Shown here: piece by piece, positions 1 to 12,435 of the stretch | Layout: every line of letters begins with the position of its first letter | Numbering within the stretch: position 1 is the first letter of the stretch | Assembly (NCBI GenBank): GCA_964304625.1 | Contig: OZ199838.1 | Span: 7,564,001-7,628,000 of the forward strand | Source of the DNA: Kudoa neothunni | Taxonomy: Eukaryota > Cnidaria | Length of the DNA stretch: 64,000 bases | Reading direction: 5' to 3' | The notes under the pieces: model-generated | Seen by the model: the letters and a program-made list of their open reading frames with translations, nothing else | Database searches by the model: none | What the model was told of the DNA's origin: nothing | Translations under genes and position numbers: made by a program

Positions 1-168
1 CGTGCTTGGCCATCGCCCCTTTTTTGGCATGCGCGTCTGGAGCCTGGCTTACTCATAGATTGTGATATCAGATGGCTCATGGAGCTTTATTAAAATAATT
101 AAAAAAAAGCAAATCATGATAACCGAACACAAGAATTATGAAACCTTATTCGATATGAAAATATTCTG

Positions 169-201
<33 letters not shown>

Positions 202-1080
202 TTTAGATAACTTAAATTCGTTGAAATTCACCGAGTAATCAGTAATTAATCATTCATCTAAAGTTAGTTTTACTCGCGTTTCAATTGAATTTTTTTAATG
301 GATTGAAGATCGCTTGTATCAAACATGTATTATTTATACCGTGATGTTATTCCTTTATAGTGATTAATCTTTTCAAACGAATGTAATAATGTGCCCAGAA
401 AAGTTTTTAGTAATGTTAATTTTAATTCCCCCAAATAGATTAAAGATATAATTTTTATCTTAATTATTTCCCCAAAATATCAGAACATTTAAATACTGAT
501 CTATATTTTTTCCCTTGTGTCTTTTTGAACTTGCATCAATTATTTATCCTTTTTAAATATTTCTTTACATTTATTTAAAAATTAAAACTCATTTGACAAT
601 TTCACGAAAGATTATAAAATGATAGGCATATAAAGCTTTTTAAAACCTTCTGATCAATTTTCAAAAATATTTCCCCTACAAACAATAGTAATTTGAAACA
701 GGTAAAAATATGCAAATATTAGACTAGACCAGAAATTCCGCTTAGTCCTTGAGTATGTTTATTTTAATTAAAAAAATATATTGCAGGATTAGAAAAATAT
801 GTTAATCCCTCTATATAAACGTTTGTTGAACAGAATAATCGCACAATTTATTTATAATGCCATCCTTTGGACGATTAGGGGAGTAATATAAAAATTTTAG
901 TTTTACCAAAATATCATGCTCTTTCTCAGAAACGGTCTAATATAAATTAGAATAACTTAAAACAATAAAAGTATACTCAATATTTTCTTTATTCTCGTTA
1001 ATTAACTGATTAATCTAAATATTTACTCGAAGTATTTCAAAGCCTAGTTGCAACTTTTCACGTAAAAAGTTCATTTATTT
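1..1080. other. AT-rich sequence without a recognisable gene
   Basis: No exon or transposon end is recognisable. The first 60 bases are markedly richer in G and C than the rest and could be the tail of an element that starts outside the window. A pure (AT)n microsatellite of 28 bases lies at 171-198. Confidence 0.5.
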
Positions 1081-1429
1081 TTAACCCTCCAAGCATATTT
1101 GGGGTCCAAATGGACCCCAGGCTAACCCTCACCTCAATTCACTGCGTACTAAAAACGTTAAATTGGCTGGATCCAGTCATTATTCTTTTAAAAGTTTCTA
1201 TATATTCATAATTCAATTTTAAAATTAAGAATTTTTTGTTTGTTAGGATTTTATATCAAATACTTAAACCAAACAGTTTTGGGATCCAGGAGGACCCCAC
1301 GTTTTTATTTCATAAAAATATTTATAAATTATAAAATATTTTAATCTCGAAAGGTTACATCTATCAAATATTAAGAAAAATCAAAGTTGTGTCCCCGACA
1401 ATGGTCGAGCGATGACGATGTTCAGCTGC

Positions 1430-2640
1430 CAGAGATGGAAGAGTTATATGATGGTTTTCTAACAATTTACGACTCTGATTGCAGTATAATTGAAGATATT
1501 ATTGAAAAATGTTTCTCTTGATCTCGCTATGATAGTTCAGATGATTATGACGTCGTTAACACGTATAGAGACATAAACAATGTGTTATGGTTTACAGTTG
1601 GGCTTCCAAATACAGAAATCAAGAAAGAAAACACCTTAAACAAGTCTCTAGGTCTGACTGCGTTTGTAACATCCCGAATTTACAATTTACAGAACAGTTT
1701 GTTATTTGTTATGATGAATTTTTCAATTCTGCCATTACTCACACTAACTAATAAATTTGGTGCTTTTCATTACGGATGAAAATGGAAAATTTAAATATAG
1801 TGAAATATAAACCATACATAGGAATTCATAAATATATGTCAGTCTCTAAATATAACATGGAGTCTCTTAAGCAATCGTGGAGCTTGAATAAAGGACGTCA
1901 TATACTTTGTAGAATCATGCTGCATTATAGATTCCCCGAATAAACAGAAGTGTTCACTTTGATTACTGCGAGACAAGAGTTTACGGTGAGAAGTCGATAA
2001 GTTTTTCCCGGTAACCGATGCTTTCAACAGGTGGAAAAATACTTTGCCGATGTGGCTGATTCCCTCTGCTCATCTTATTGTTGACGAACAATTAGTTTCA
2101 TTGAGAGTCGGGTGTTCTTTTACACAGTGTATTCCCTCCAAACTTGCGATTTATGTCATTAAATTTTTTCTTTTAACTGACCCTCATATCAATTATACAC
2201 GTAATATTTTCGCTTATCTTGGAAGAAACAATGACCAGATTATTAAATGTGTTGATGAAAAGATTGTTTTAGAGCTCCCGTCGCACTTGAAAAGGCCAAT
2301 AGAAACATTTTTGACGATAATTTTTTCACTTCGATTCCATTGGCAAACAAACTTCTTAACTTAGGTTTAACCCATCTGGCAACTATCCGGCATAATAAGC
2401 AGGAATCTCATTAATTTTTAAAATCTAGGAATAGAGGGAGTTTTTTAGTTCAATTTTCTTAAAGGGGACAATGCAGTCATTTTGTTGGCGACGTCCTCAA
2501 ACAATGTTAATTTATGCCATGATCAGATGAAAAATCCCCAAGTTATCGTCGATTATAGCAAAACTAAAGGTGCGTGGATACGGTAGATAGTATCCCGTCC
2601 ACGACGAAAAATATGTATTTTATGCGCTCGATTCTCTGAT
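1430..2640 (+). pseudogene. piggyBac transposase relic (element A)
   Basis: Broken plus-strand coding sequence. An acidic N-terminal stretch can be read around 1430-1510. The clearest piece is 2044-2364, which contains DEQLVSLRVGCSF followed by a segment like IPSKLAIYVIKFFLLTDP. This is the piggyBac DDE block around the first catalytic Asp (DEQLVSFRGRC in other members) and the second (the D of LTDP). Downstream fragments are out of frame with it. There are several stops and frame changes, so no active protein is possible. It is older than element H judging by decay. Confidence 0.7.
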
Positions 2641-2768
2641 AAAAAAATAAAGAACAAATGTTACAACTGCTCCGAACATCGTTGCAACAAACATTCGAAA
2701 ATTATTTGTTACAAACGGAAACAGAAAATGATCAGTAAAATTTATTTAGTTACATATTATATTTGTAA

Positions 2769-3906
2769 CTAGCGGGAACTACCCAGCGTTGCTTGGGGAA
2801 GATTTCGCATAGATACGTTTCTTAACAATATTCGAAAAATATATTAAAGCCTAAAATTAACCCATAGATGCAAAATAACTAAAAATTATTAAGCAATATA
2901 CTTAAACGATTTGGATTATGAAGTTTAAATTATGTTCATTTCTTTGAAGGTGTGTTCCAATCCTGGCGTTCATTCAAAATTTCGTGGCTCGGCATCAACG
3001 CTAAATAAGTTTAGGTCAGCATCGTATTTTTTTCATTCCCGAATTATTTAAATCCCGTTAAAGTGTTATCTAAAACGTTATTTTTTGGCCGAGGGATTTT
3101 CAAAAGTCGAATTCTGGCCCCATTCGATAGCTGTGCATACCACTAACTTTTTGAGAGATAAAAAAATGGAGAAAGTAATAGATATAGAAGAAAACGTGTG
3201 AAAATTAATTGATATTGTTAAAATTAATATCCTTTGGTACGCAAAAACTTTAATGCGCTTTTTCTAACAAATAATTTAGATAATCGGATGAAGTAACCAT
3301 ACAACCATCTGCACTGAATTGAATCACTGAAAGTTCGACATAACGGACGGTTTCAATGAAATCTACGGACACGATACTTGTGTCTTAGTGCTTCAATCAA
3401 TCTGATTAAAACACGCATAACCAACTAAATAATAATGCAAATATTGACATTTTTTCGTATCTAAATCCACTAATAGAGCCTTCAAAATGTGTTTATCAAG
3501 TCAATTACATTAAACTCCCGATATAAGGAATTTATTTGAGCAAACAACAAAATAAACGCAAAAATCTTATACGTAAAGACAGATGGCATCGCTCAATTAA
3601 CATATGATAGAGTATATAAGGGAGATAATTAATTTCAACCGACCATCGCCATGACATAAGCAAGCGTTAATCCTATAGTTGAACTCATGTAATCCGATAA
3701 ACAACTTTAAATCGACAAAATCACTATTTCATAAATACCTTTTGGAAACTTTAGTAGTCCGAAAACAATTAAATGATTTTTTTAAATATCACAAATTTAT
3801 AAAAATTTTATATATGGCTCTCTATAAGGAAAAAATTATCCGCACTTGCATACTTAGGGGCATACACACACAAACATACTGACAGTCCTCCTTCATATAT
3901 AAAGGA
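2769..3906 (-). mobile_element. non-autonomous Helitron, copy 1 (1138 bp)
   Basis: Read on the minus strand it begins TCCTTTATATATG and ends with a hairpin (CCCAAGCAACGCTGGG), a short spacer and CTAG. The flanks are A on one side and T on the other, the A|T insertion site known for Helitrons. It lacks terminal inverted repeats and a target duplication. It is closely similar to 34076-35215 and shares its ends with 32787-33790. No Rep/helicase coding sequence is visible. The short reading frame at 3679-3882 is a by-product of the repeat. It is inserted in the 3' part of piggyBac element A. Confidence 0.8.
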
Positions 3907-4477
3907 TTATTAATTTTGGGACTTTTTAGCTTAGTTGAGAAATAGATTAATTATTTGATCATTGATTATTAATCCATATTTTATTATGAGAGATTGGCCT
4001 CTAGGTGAGCTCGCAACGGTAGTTGTGCCAAAGTTTTTTTATGAATATCAGTTAGGTAATATGGTATTTTAAATCACTTCGTAAAATGTTATTAAAAATC
4101 TATAAGAACCGGTAAAATCAGAATCATGTTGTTACAAATGAACATGTGTATTTTCAGATATTATTAGAATTTTCGAAAATTCGATTATCCCTTTAGTATC
4201 TAGATAATGTTGTGAAAAGATCATAAGATAAATTAAAATATATTTTAGTCATTATTTAAATATGTAAAATTGATAAATACATGTTGGGGGCATCGACTGC
4301 CATCGTTATACAAACAAATAATGATTATTTCATTATCGCTCCGGTAAAAAACTTGTTTAAAGACTATAATTATATTTAATAATATTGTTGATCAAAATAA
4401 GCAATAAAAATCTGGGGTTCTCCTGGATCACAAAACTGCTTGGTGTATAGTCGTTTTTGACATGCTTGAACGGCCAA

Positions 4478-5445
4478 ATCTAATTTTATAGCACAAATAT
4501 ATGTTAACATAATTATAAATAATTGCCTATGTTCGAGTGAAGCATTATTCGAATTTCATATAAATTATAAAAAATTGAATCAAATAATTTATTGACTTGT
4601 GAACATCCAATTTTTTGGAAATGTATTCGTTAGAGTATTGATTCAAGAAATAATTTGAAAATCCACGAAACAAGTTATAAACTTCAGCTAGGCTAGTGAA
4701 ATAACCATTCGTTTCCTATCGTCGCCTAAAATAACACATTTCCTTTTTTGGTCATTATTGAACGCGGTTTCATTTAGGTCTTGAAATACCGTATATATAA
4801 TATGGATAACGTAAGGTCTTAAAATGGAATTCGAATCTGTGTTATCAGTATTAAAAGGCAGTGGTGCCATGCCACTCTACTACCGATTTCGCATCTGTGA
4901 TTAGTGATTACAACCGTAATAATCCAGTGTTACAGTATATATTTTTATAATTAATTTTATTTGTGCGTATAAATTAAAGAAAATGTGTTTAATTTGAAAT
5001 AAAATAAACATTAATTTAACAAATTTAACACGATTTGTAAATATAGACGAGGATTCATTAGAAAATAAGGCATTTTAGTCCAACATATCGCAGAATTTTG
5101 GAGTATCTTACGAATTAGGCTCCTGCGGGTAGTCAGTTTGATCTGAGATTGAGTTTTAGGGTGTAGCATTATTTTGCACCCTCCGATTTTTCACTCACTA
5201 TGATATAAAAATTATTGAATTAAAATATTCAGATTTCGATATGTAAGAAAAATAAAATTTACAATTATCATTATGTTTGTAAAACGTAGGGTCTACGCAG
5301 TGCATGTGAGGAGTGCCAGATGGAATGCGATATCTATCATACCCATGGCTTTTAAAACAATCACATAGAGGCATAGAATCAAAACAGGAAGTGTCATAAC
5401 ATTTGTAAATAGGAATACACATGGTAGGCTATAGGCATATAATGC
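4478..5445. other. intergenic, nothing recognised
   Basis: AT-rich sequence between piggyBac element A and the stop codon of the RRM gene. It presumably holds the 3' untranslated region of that gene (minus strand). No conserved exon or transposon end was found. Confidence 0.4.
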
Positions 5446-6878
5446 TTATCTTGTAGGAAAATAAGTTACTTCTATATCAACTGGAGCTGGTAGATATGGG
5501 GGAGCAGGATACATGTAATACCCTGGATTAGGTTGATATGGAGTAGCAAAATAATAATTTAATGGAGGATAATACATTCTAAATATGATATTACACATAA
5601 TTATTAAGATACCATTAATTACTCCTGATAAGGGTGGATTGTACCAGCATGGTAGCCATGGGGCGAAACAGTTTCGTTATTCGGCATTCTAGCTACATTT
5701 TCAAAACAAATGTCGGTATAGAAATTAACAATATCAAATAGTCCTAATCGGAAATCAAGGCTATACCATTGCTTTGTCGATAACGATTGTAAAAACTAAT
5801 TCGATCTCTAGGTCGAATGGTGTTTGATCTAGCCATTTCAACGCTGAGCTTTATGGATAACTCGTTTTTTCGAACCATTTCTCTGATGTTGTCGAAGGCA
5901 TTAACTGCTTCTTGGTGACTTGAATAAGTCACAAATATAACTGGTTTGAGGTTATCATTACCCACATACCTTAGTGAAAGAGATTTATACCCCTATAAAT
6001 TACACATTTATTAATTAAGGTATAATGATAAATTTAAAAATAATAGTGATTCATACGGGTTGGGTACTGAAGATGCGAACTAATTCATCGCGTGTTGTAT
6101 TTTCAGAAAATCTGTTTGCGAAAAGGGTTACTATCTGCTCTTCGTTGGTCCGATTTTGTTCTTCTGGCTGAATGTCATTCAAATTATGTTCAGAAGTCAA
6201 AATAGCTTGATTCTGCTGTTCTGGAGTGACGATTTCAAAAGAGTTAGTAAAGTGACTGTTGCTTGATTGTTGGCATTCATTAGTATTAACAATCCCTCCT
6301 TTGTTTTGTGGTACGAACTCGTGAGTGTTGATGTTGACATTATCATTAGGTGTAGATTCTTTTGTGGTGCAAACTTCTTTATTTGAATGCTTTGAGCCTT
6401 TATTGCTGATGGGAACATCTTGTTTGGAAGATTCGTATTCCACCGAATTGTTAAAGTCTTTCCTTAAGGATTTGATTCCATTAATGTTAGTGTAGAAACC
6501 GTTTGTAGATGTGTAACTGTTTATGCTAGTAAACCCATTTTTGAATCCTCCAGAAGAGCGTTGATAATTGGTTGGAGAATAATTATGTTTATTAGTTATC
6601 ATTCGATTGTGTGAGGATATAAGTGTCTTTCTATTCTTTACGCGTTTACTTAAAGTAACTACTACTTTTAAATTTCTTGAATAGGTATCAATAGGCTGAG
6701 GAGTGGTGGTTTCAGTTTTTATTGGTGTCAGTAAAGTACACTTTCCAGAAAAGATTTCTCTGATATTATAATCCTTTATTGGACGACGTTGGTTTCCTTC
6801 GGAAATTTTTTCTCTTGATTTTTGATCCTTGTTTACGGATTTTCTTTTCGGCGCAGTTGTACTATCTATATCAGCCAC
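5446..6878 (-). CDS. RBPMS-like: RRM RNA-binding protein of the RBPMS/couch potato type
   Basis: Four exons on the minus strand: 6878-6057, 5992-5767, 5692-5623 and 5578-5446, with introns of 64, 74 and 44 nt and consistent phases (0, 1, 2). The predicted product is about 416 aa. Residues 1-245 are Asn/Ser/Thr-rich and basic with no recognised domain. Residues about 246-340 form one RRM. Its RNP2-like strand contains VTLF, followed by GYKS, then KPVIFVTYSS (RNP1 region), A.NAFDNIR and a final L.VEMARSNT that matches the LEFAKANT block of RBPMS. The first intron falls just before GYKS, at the equivalent of the FK|GYEGS point. The C-terminus is rich in Pro and Tyr, ending in FPTR. Family members bind CAC-rich RNA as dimers and regulate splicing and RNA localisation. 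The start is uncertain: codon 6878 is GTG and follows an AG, so the ATG may be split or supplied by an upstream exon. Confidence 0.72.
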
Positions 6879-8812
6879 TATCGAAGGTCGAGATACGGGT
6901 GGAGAGAATGAAAAATGAATTTATCATGATGACATGGTTTATTTTCAATTAGTTTATCAGACATCGTTGTTCTATATAAAAAAATATTTGTTGAAGTTTT
7001 GAGATTTCTACAAGGAACGGATGCTTACATAGTGCAATTTTCATTAAAAATAATCATAACCAATTCTATATTTTTTTCGAAGGGTTAATGAGATGAAACG
7101 TATAATGCTAGGCTTAAAACAAACCAAAATTATTTTATCGGTAAAAAATTTGATATAAGTATTTGTCATTATCTTCCAATGATACATCAATATAGTTAAC
7201 ACTTTTCTTATCATACAAAAATTTGGAGTAATTCCTCGTTATCCCCAAAATTTTTTTAGCTTGTAAAAAATAATCTTAATAAATTCTAATCATGTTAAAA
7301 CAAATAGCTTTTTTCATGTAATCAAAAAAGTAATTTCCTACATTTAAAAGGGAATTATTAATCGGATATTATGGTTTTATAAGAAACTAATCCCTTAATA
7401 GGATCCAAATTAATTAATTACATTAAACAATAATTTTTAGTATATTTAATCCAAATCCTCATGTATATTAATGGATGTTTCGATCCAATTCAGTACAGTC
7501 TCCTAGTATCACTGTAGTCTAATTTATTTCGATTGCCACATCCTAGGGTATTTTATTGGATACTTGTGAGTAAATTTTAACCAGAATATGGCTATAGCAT
7601 CAATGCTAACTAAAAAAATGATCACAGTTTAAGGTACAAAAACTATTTTTAAAGATGAATAACGTTGGGAGCCTAAGAAAAGACACGTCATCAACACATT
7701 AAATTTTTTTCTCAGATTTTTTAAAATAAGCTGAATGTAAAGAGGAAAGGATACACTTTAGAGCTTAATAACAAATTTACATTGATGTATGTCTTGTAGG
7801 TTATGTTCTGAGAGTATGCTTAAATAACACAATACGACTCAATCTCTGCTAGTTTTAAAACTTGTACATACATCAAAGAGATGTTATACTTTGTATCATA
7901 AATCAATACTTTTACACCTCAGTCACGAACGACATTACAAAATTTATCCCTTATTCGAATCTATCAAACACACCTTTTGACCCAATCCTCCCGTAATTAA
8001 TTTGTTCCTAAGAGATCATTCAATTTTTTTTATTAATTTAAATAGAGAAATTAATATACTTAACACGAATACGAAATAATGCCTTGCCATCTCATTCTCA
8101 TAGTTCGAAATAGAACATAACATACTGTTTTTATTTAAGAATATATTATATTCCAAAAATTTTAATAAAACAAAGAAAAACTAATTTTTCGTTTATTTAT
8201 ATGCATATATAACCATAAAAATTAAAAATTCTTTTTTGTTAATATAAAAACATTAGTTTGTGAGCAAACTAATTTTAAAACCTAATTGCACAAAACCTCT
8301 TCCATTAAGAAAAGTCATGCTAAATTAATTTATTAAAAACTAGTAAGAAAACCCGGCTATTCTCTGAAGGGTTTAATTATTACAAGTTTCAAAAAATAAT
8401 TATCTAATTTCTTGAATAAAAAATTTCATGTGGTAAGATTATACGCCCAGACAATGGTATGATACCCAAAAAAATCAAACGCGAACTAGGTTTTACATAC
8501 ATGATTTTACACTCAGGTTAAGATGCGTCAATAATCAATTTAGAAATTTTCGCTTCTGTATGTGAATAGTTGGAATGCATTGGTAATAATTAGCAGTGAT
8601 GGCTAACGGCTGCCACTGTAATTGTTATTCTTTCTACAACTCCAAACAGATTCTACAAGGATTTCTCAATAAATACATACTTTGAGACCATAATAACATA
8701 TTTATCTTGAATTATAGTTATTTAAATGAAAGCAATTGATGAATGTAGGAAAAATAACCCAGATTTAGGATCTATTAACACATAATGCCTGCGAATCCCT
8801 AAAGAAAAATTT
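6879..8812. other. intergenic, nothing recognised
   Basis: AT-rich. The first roughly 90 bases upstream of 6878 look like an intron end (pyrimidine-rich then ATAG on the minus strand), so a 5' exon of the RRM gene may lie here. No other feature is supported. Confidence 0.35.
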
Positions 8813-9160
8813 GGTAAATGACAACCTAGCCTGGACAATATGGCATAGTGGTGTTAGGTCGAGACGGCATACAGTGAGGTTGCGAGTTCGAAGCCTATTC
8901 CAAACGTTCCTGTACTCCTAATCCGAAATAAATTAAAAATATTGTAGTAATCGCAAGGATCTACGACTTATCGTGGTCTTGCTTACAGCTGGGGGAGCCT
9001 GTTGGAAGGGTAGATCTCAGGCGCTCATAAACGCCGGGGTACAGGAACAAAATACAACCCAGATGGACAGGGGTTCCCAACCGACGTTGCATCATTTACC
9101 CCTCAACCAATAACGGGTTTCTGTTCCATGTTAATACCCCGAATAGCGCTAAATATCTTT

Positions 9161-11437
9161 TTAACCCTCTAAGGATCGAAAAAACAATGTACATGTAAAG
9201 TCTTTGGGGTAAAAAATACCCCAGTTATTTTATTTAATTTATTAACTTAAAAAATTTGTTTCAGGAGTCGATCTTCAAGCACTGATTAATTTTAATTATT
9301 TTAACCCCGTAAAATAAACATTAACATTCTAATTTAATCCTAATTAATCCACATCGTACTTGTACGACACTCGTCGTAAACATTCGATCGTATTTTTTAA
9401 CATAAGTTTGTGTTTTATCGACTTGATTAAAAAAGTTTCACCCTTTTTAATGAACCAAAATAATATAAACTTAAAATATATTTTTATTCATAACATTTCC
9501 AACAAGTATTTGAGGCATGCGTAGGACAATAAAATTTATAGCAAATTTAGCACCATTTTGTAGTTTTCTTATCCTTTTTTCGCTCACAATATTCACGTCT
9601 TGAAAGCTTCACATCAATAGGCGGGACTTTGTTAATCAATGGAAGAATTGGTGATTTCCTCTTAATGATCTTTCCGATGAATTTCGCATCAGCAATGGAC
9701 TATAAAGCTTCTCTGCAATTTCTTTTTAAAAAGAGCGTCTAGTCTTCCTCGCATCGTTAAATACATCATTATATATTGCAAGGGCGTTGACTAAAGATAA
9801 ATCCACCATGTTGAAGAACACCACTAAAGGTCATCTTCTGGTGAATCGGCAAACAGAAACAGAAGCCAACATCCCATCGACATTGTCCACACTACCTTAA
9901 GATTTATTGTAGTCCAGTATTATTTTGGGCTTGAACTTTAATGTCTCATCCGAAATAGTATTGTCCGATGTACCAGTAGCCAACAGGATAACACATTTGG
10001 CTTTCTGACATACGTATGATACCAACATGAACTTTTCGTTAAACACAAATTTGCTACTATAAATCTCACTTTTTTTGAGAGAAACAGATAATTTGGAATT
10101 TCTTTTTTGTTTTTTTGTAGAGTTCCCAAGAAGGTCAATCTTTTGTCGAACAACTTTTTTGCTAACGAATATGATGAAAAGAAATTATCAGCTACGATAT
10201 TTCTGCCGGAATAGAACAATGGAGATGACAATGAAAGAACAACACTTTCTCCAACGTTACACTGTCGCGGAGCTTCAAAACTACCTTTGCCAAGATATAT
10301 GGAAACGTTGAAAACATAATTTGAAACTGGATCGACAAACAAAAAGAATTTGATACCGCATTTTTCTTGTTTCATAGGCGTATATTGACGAAATGAGCAT
10401 CGACCTCGAAATGAAACAAGTTGCGCGTCGATAATTACGTCTTGATGTGGAGCGAGACATTTAGACAATATCTTAATCCAGTGATCCCATAAATCACGTA
10501 TGGGACAAAACTTATCGACATCCCTGCGCTGCATTCTGGTATTGAAGTCATCAAAAGGAAGGGCACGCGAAATCTGCTTGAATCGTCGAAGAGAAAGCAG
10601 CTGCCGGTATATTTCTTTCCCTTCTTTAATACTAAAAAGATCGCATATGGGCTCTTGTCTATCTTTGTGAGTTCCCATTAGTATGAGAAGACCTAAATAA
10701 CCCTGAAATTCGATATCATCCACGTCACACCAGTCATCTTTGAATTTGTTTTCCAAAAATATTCGTGAAGTGTATAATTTTATTACAAATTTCCGCAGTA
10801 AAGAAAATTGTAAAACAGTCCAACAAATTTTTTACTTTTAAAGTTGTGTAACAAGTAGATCCCGGAGTAGAATCTATTATATTTTCCGCACATGTTTTGG
10901 TTATTGTAGGCTTCAAAATTCTCCATGAAATACCACTTTTGCTACGTAGGGAATCAGGATGAACATTGTTAACTTCAATCTCATCATCCGTTAATTCATA
11001 TCCATCCATAATATAATCTTCAAATTCATATCCGGATGAAGAAATATCGTCACTAAAGTCAACGCTATCGCTCATGTTAGTGCTTGTAAAGGTTTGAGCA
11101 TGCACCTTTTGAATAAACGCGCAATATACTTGGATTATCTCCATAACTACTCATACAATATCACTTAAATGTGATTAGTTATATATACACAATTTTCCCC
11201 TCAATTTTAGCAAAAAAAATGGTTGGGATATTTTTTACCCCAAAAACTTTAGAAGATAATTTTTGTATAGAAACTTTAATATTTAATCAATTGAAAAATT
11301 TTAAACTTAAAAGTGACTAAAATTATTTTTTTAAGAATACCCAAAATTTCAAGAGATTTCATGTAGAAAATAATGAGATATTGCGATGTAAAAATCGTTT
11401 TGGGGTAGAATATACCCCAAAACCTTTAGAGGGTTAA
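9161..11437 (-). mobile_element. piggyBac transposon (element B, 2277 bp) nested in the hAT
   Basis: Begins TTAACCCTCTAAGG and ends CCTTTAGAGGGTTAA, an inverted repeat bounded by TTAA on both sides. A second motif, GGGGTA...TACCCC, lies just inside each end. The transposase relic is on the minus strand. Both ends are well kept, so this is younger than the hAT it interrupts. Confidence 0.9.
9484..11144 (-). pseudogene. piggyBac transposase relic (element B)
   Basis: Minus-strand coding sequence in at least three frame segments. 11144-10734 encodes an acidic N-terminus (...SDSVDFSDDISSSGYEFED). 10756-9938 encodes the DDE core with DAQLVSFRGRCSFRQY and FFLFVDPVSNYVFN, which carry the first two catalytic Asp residues. 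After a frame change a segment with GSVDNVDGM carries the third. The very end, near 9484-9620, is Cys-rich (CERKKDKKTTKWC and later CWKCYE), corresponding to the C-terminal Zn-binding region of piggyBac transposases. Several stops and frame changes make it inactive although all three catalytic Asp codons are still visible. Confidence 0.85.
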
Positions 11438-12435
11438 TGAGCAATTAATTTTTATAAATATATCTTAATAATTATAATAACGATAAGAATTTTTGTTTTA
11501 AATGATAAAAAATATATTCATCCTAGTAAAAATCTTTAAACTTTTTTGTTTTTATCGTGCCATTAGCGGTTAAAACCGATATATTACCCTTCGTAATACA
11601 TAATACCAAATTTTGTTTAAATTAATCAAAACAGGTATTTTGATTGATATTAAAAACTTAAATATATTCCAAATATTTCGTTGAAAAAAATTTCATATTT
11701 ATTTTAAAAGTATTTCTGGAACAAAAACTCAATATTATGTGATAATATATTGAATATAATCTGTCAAAATAATGTAACACTAAGTTTCATTTTGTCTTTA
11801 AGAATAAGTTTTAAAACTTTTTAAATAACTAAATAAGCGACAAAATTATTCGAGGACTTAAAACATAAAAAAGATTGCTAGACATATAAAGTTGAGGTTT
11901 TCGATGCAAACTCATTGTTTCTCTACAGCTCATTTATCGGAAACCAAATTGCGAAATAGAAAATTACTTTGTAAATATTGAATCTCATTTACTTTTATCT
12001 GTCTCATTTTTAGGTGAAATTATTTCCCTACCAACCAAAATCTCAAATATTAATGCCAATATAATCTTTTTAAATTTAAATATCCTTTTTAGACATCAAA
12101 AATTGATTCCCTGTTTAAATTCAATTTTCATCCAGAAATTTGTATTTCCTAAGATATAACCCTGGAACGAGTTAAGTCTAATGTGTAGCCATCATAAAAA
12201 TTAGAATTTGTTCAGTGTAGGAATGCAGGGTAGAGCTTAAGTATCCACATGATAAAAACACAAAAGAGAACATGAGAACAGAAATTTTATATTATTTCAA
12301 CACCTAATATTTCAATATAATTGAAGAATAAAAGTAGTAGCGATTGTTTTTAATAACCTATTCAAAAACACTAAAAAATACTAAGCATCAAATTTAAAGA
12401 AAAAATAAAGCAATAAATGTAGATCAAGATCATTT

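Larger units (their letters stand above)
1081..4477 (+). mobile_element. piggyBac-type transposon relic (element A), interrupted by a Helitron
   Basis: The left end starts with TTAACCCTCCAAGCAT. The complement of the right end (TTGGCCGTTCAAGCAT) matches it at 12 of 16 positions, with the terminal TTAA decayed. Subterminal GGGGTCC/GGACCCC-type motifs lie near both ends, as in other piggyBac-like elements in this window. A transposase relic lies inside on the plus strand and a 1138-bp Helitron at 2769-3906. The right-end sequence is also recognisable in the solo end at 24448, so this was a multi-copy family. TTAA targeting is the known habit of the superfamily; pairing these two ends is inference. 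Confidence 0.65.

Noticed and set aside
3679-3882. 67-codon frame repeated at 34986-35225 and, on the other strand, 32758-32967
   Set aside because: It lies within the Helitron repeat, its ends differ between copies, and it has no recognisable protein similarity; repetition reflects the transposon.
8841-8905. Possible functional tRNA gene
   Set aside because: Box A- and box B-like sequences are present, but the acceptor stem does not pair. The unit is the head of a 473-bp SINE with a target duplication and a second copy at 40457.
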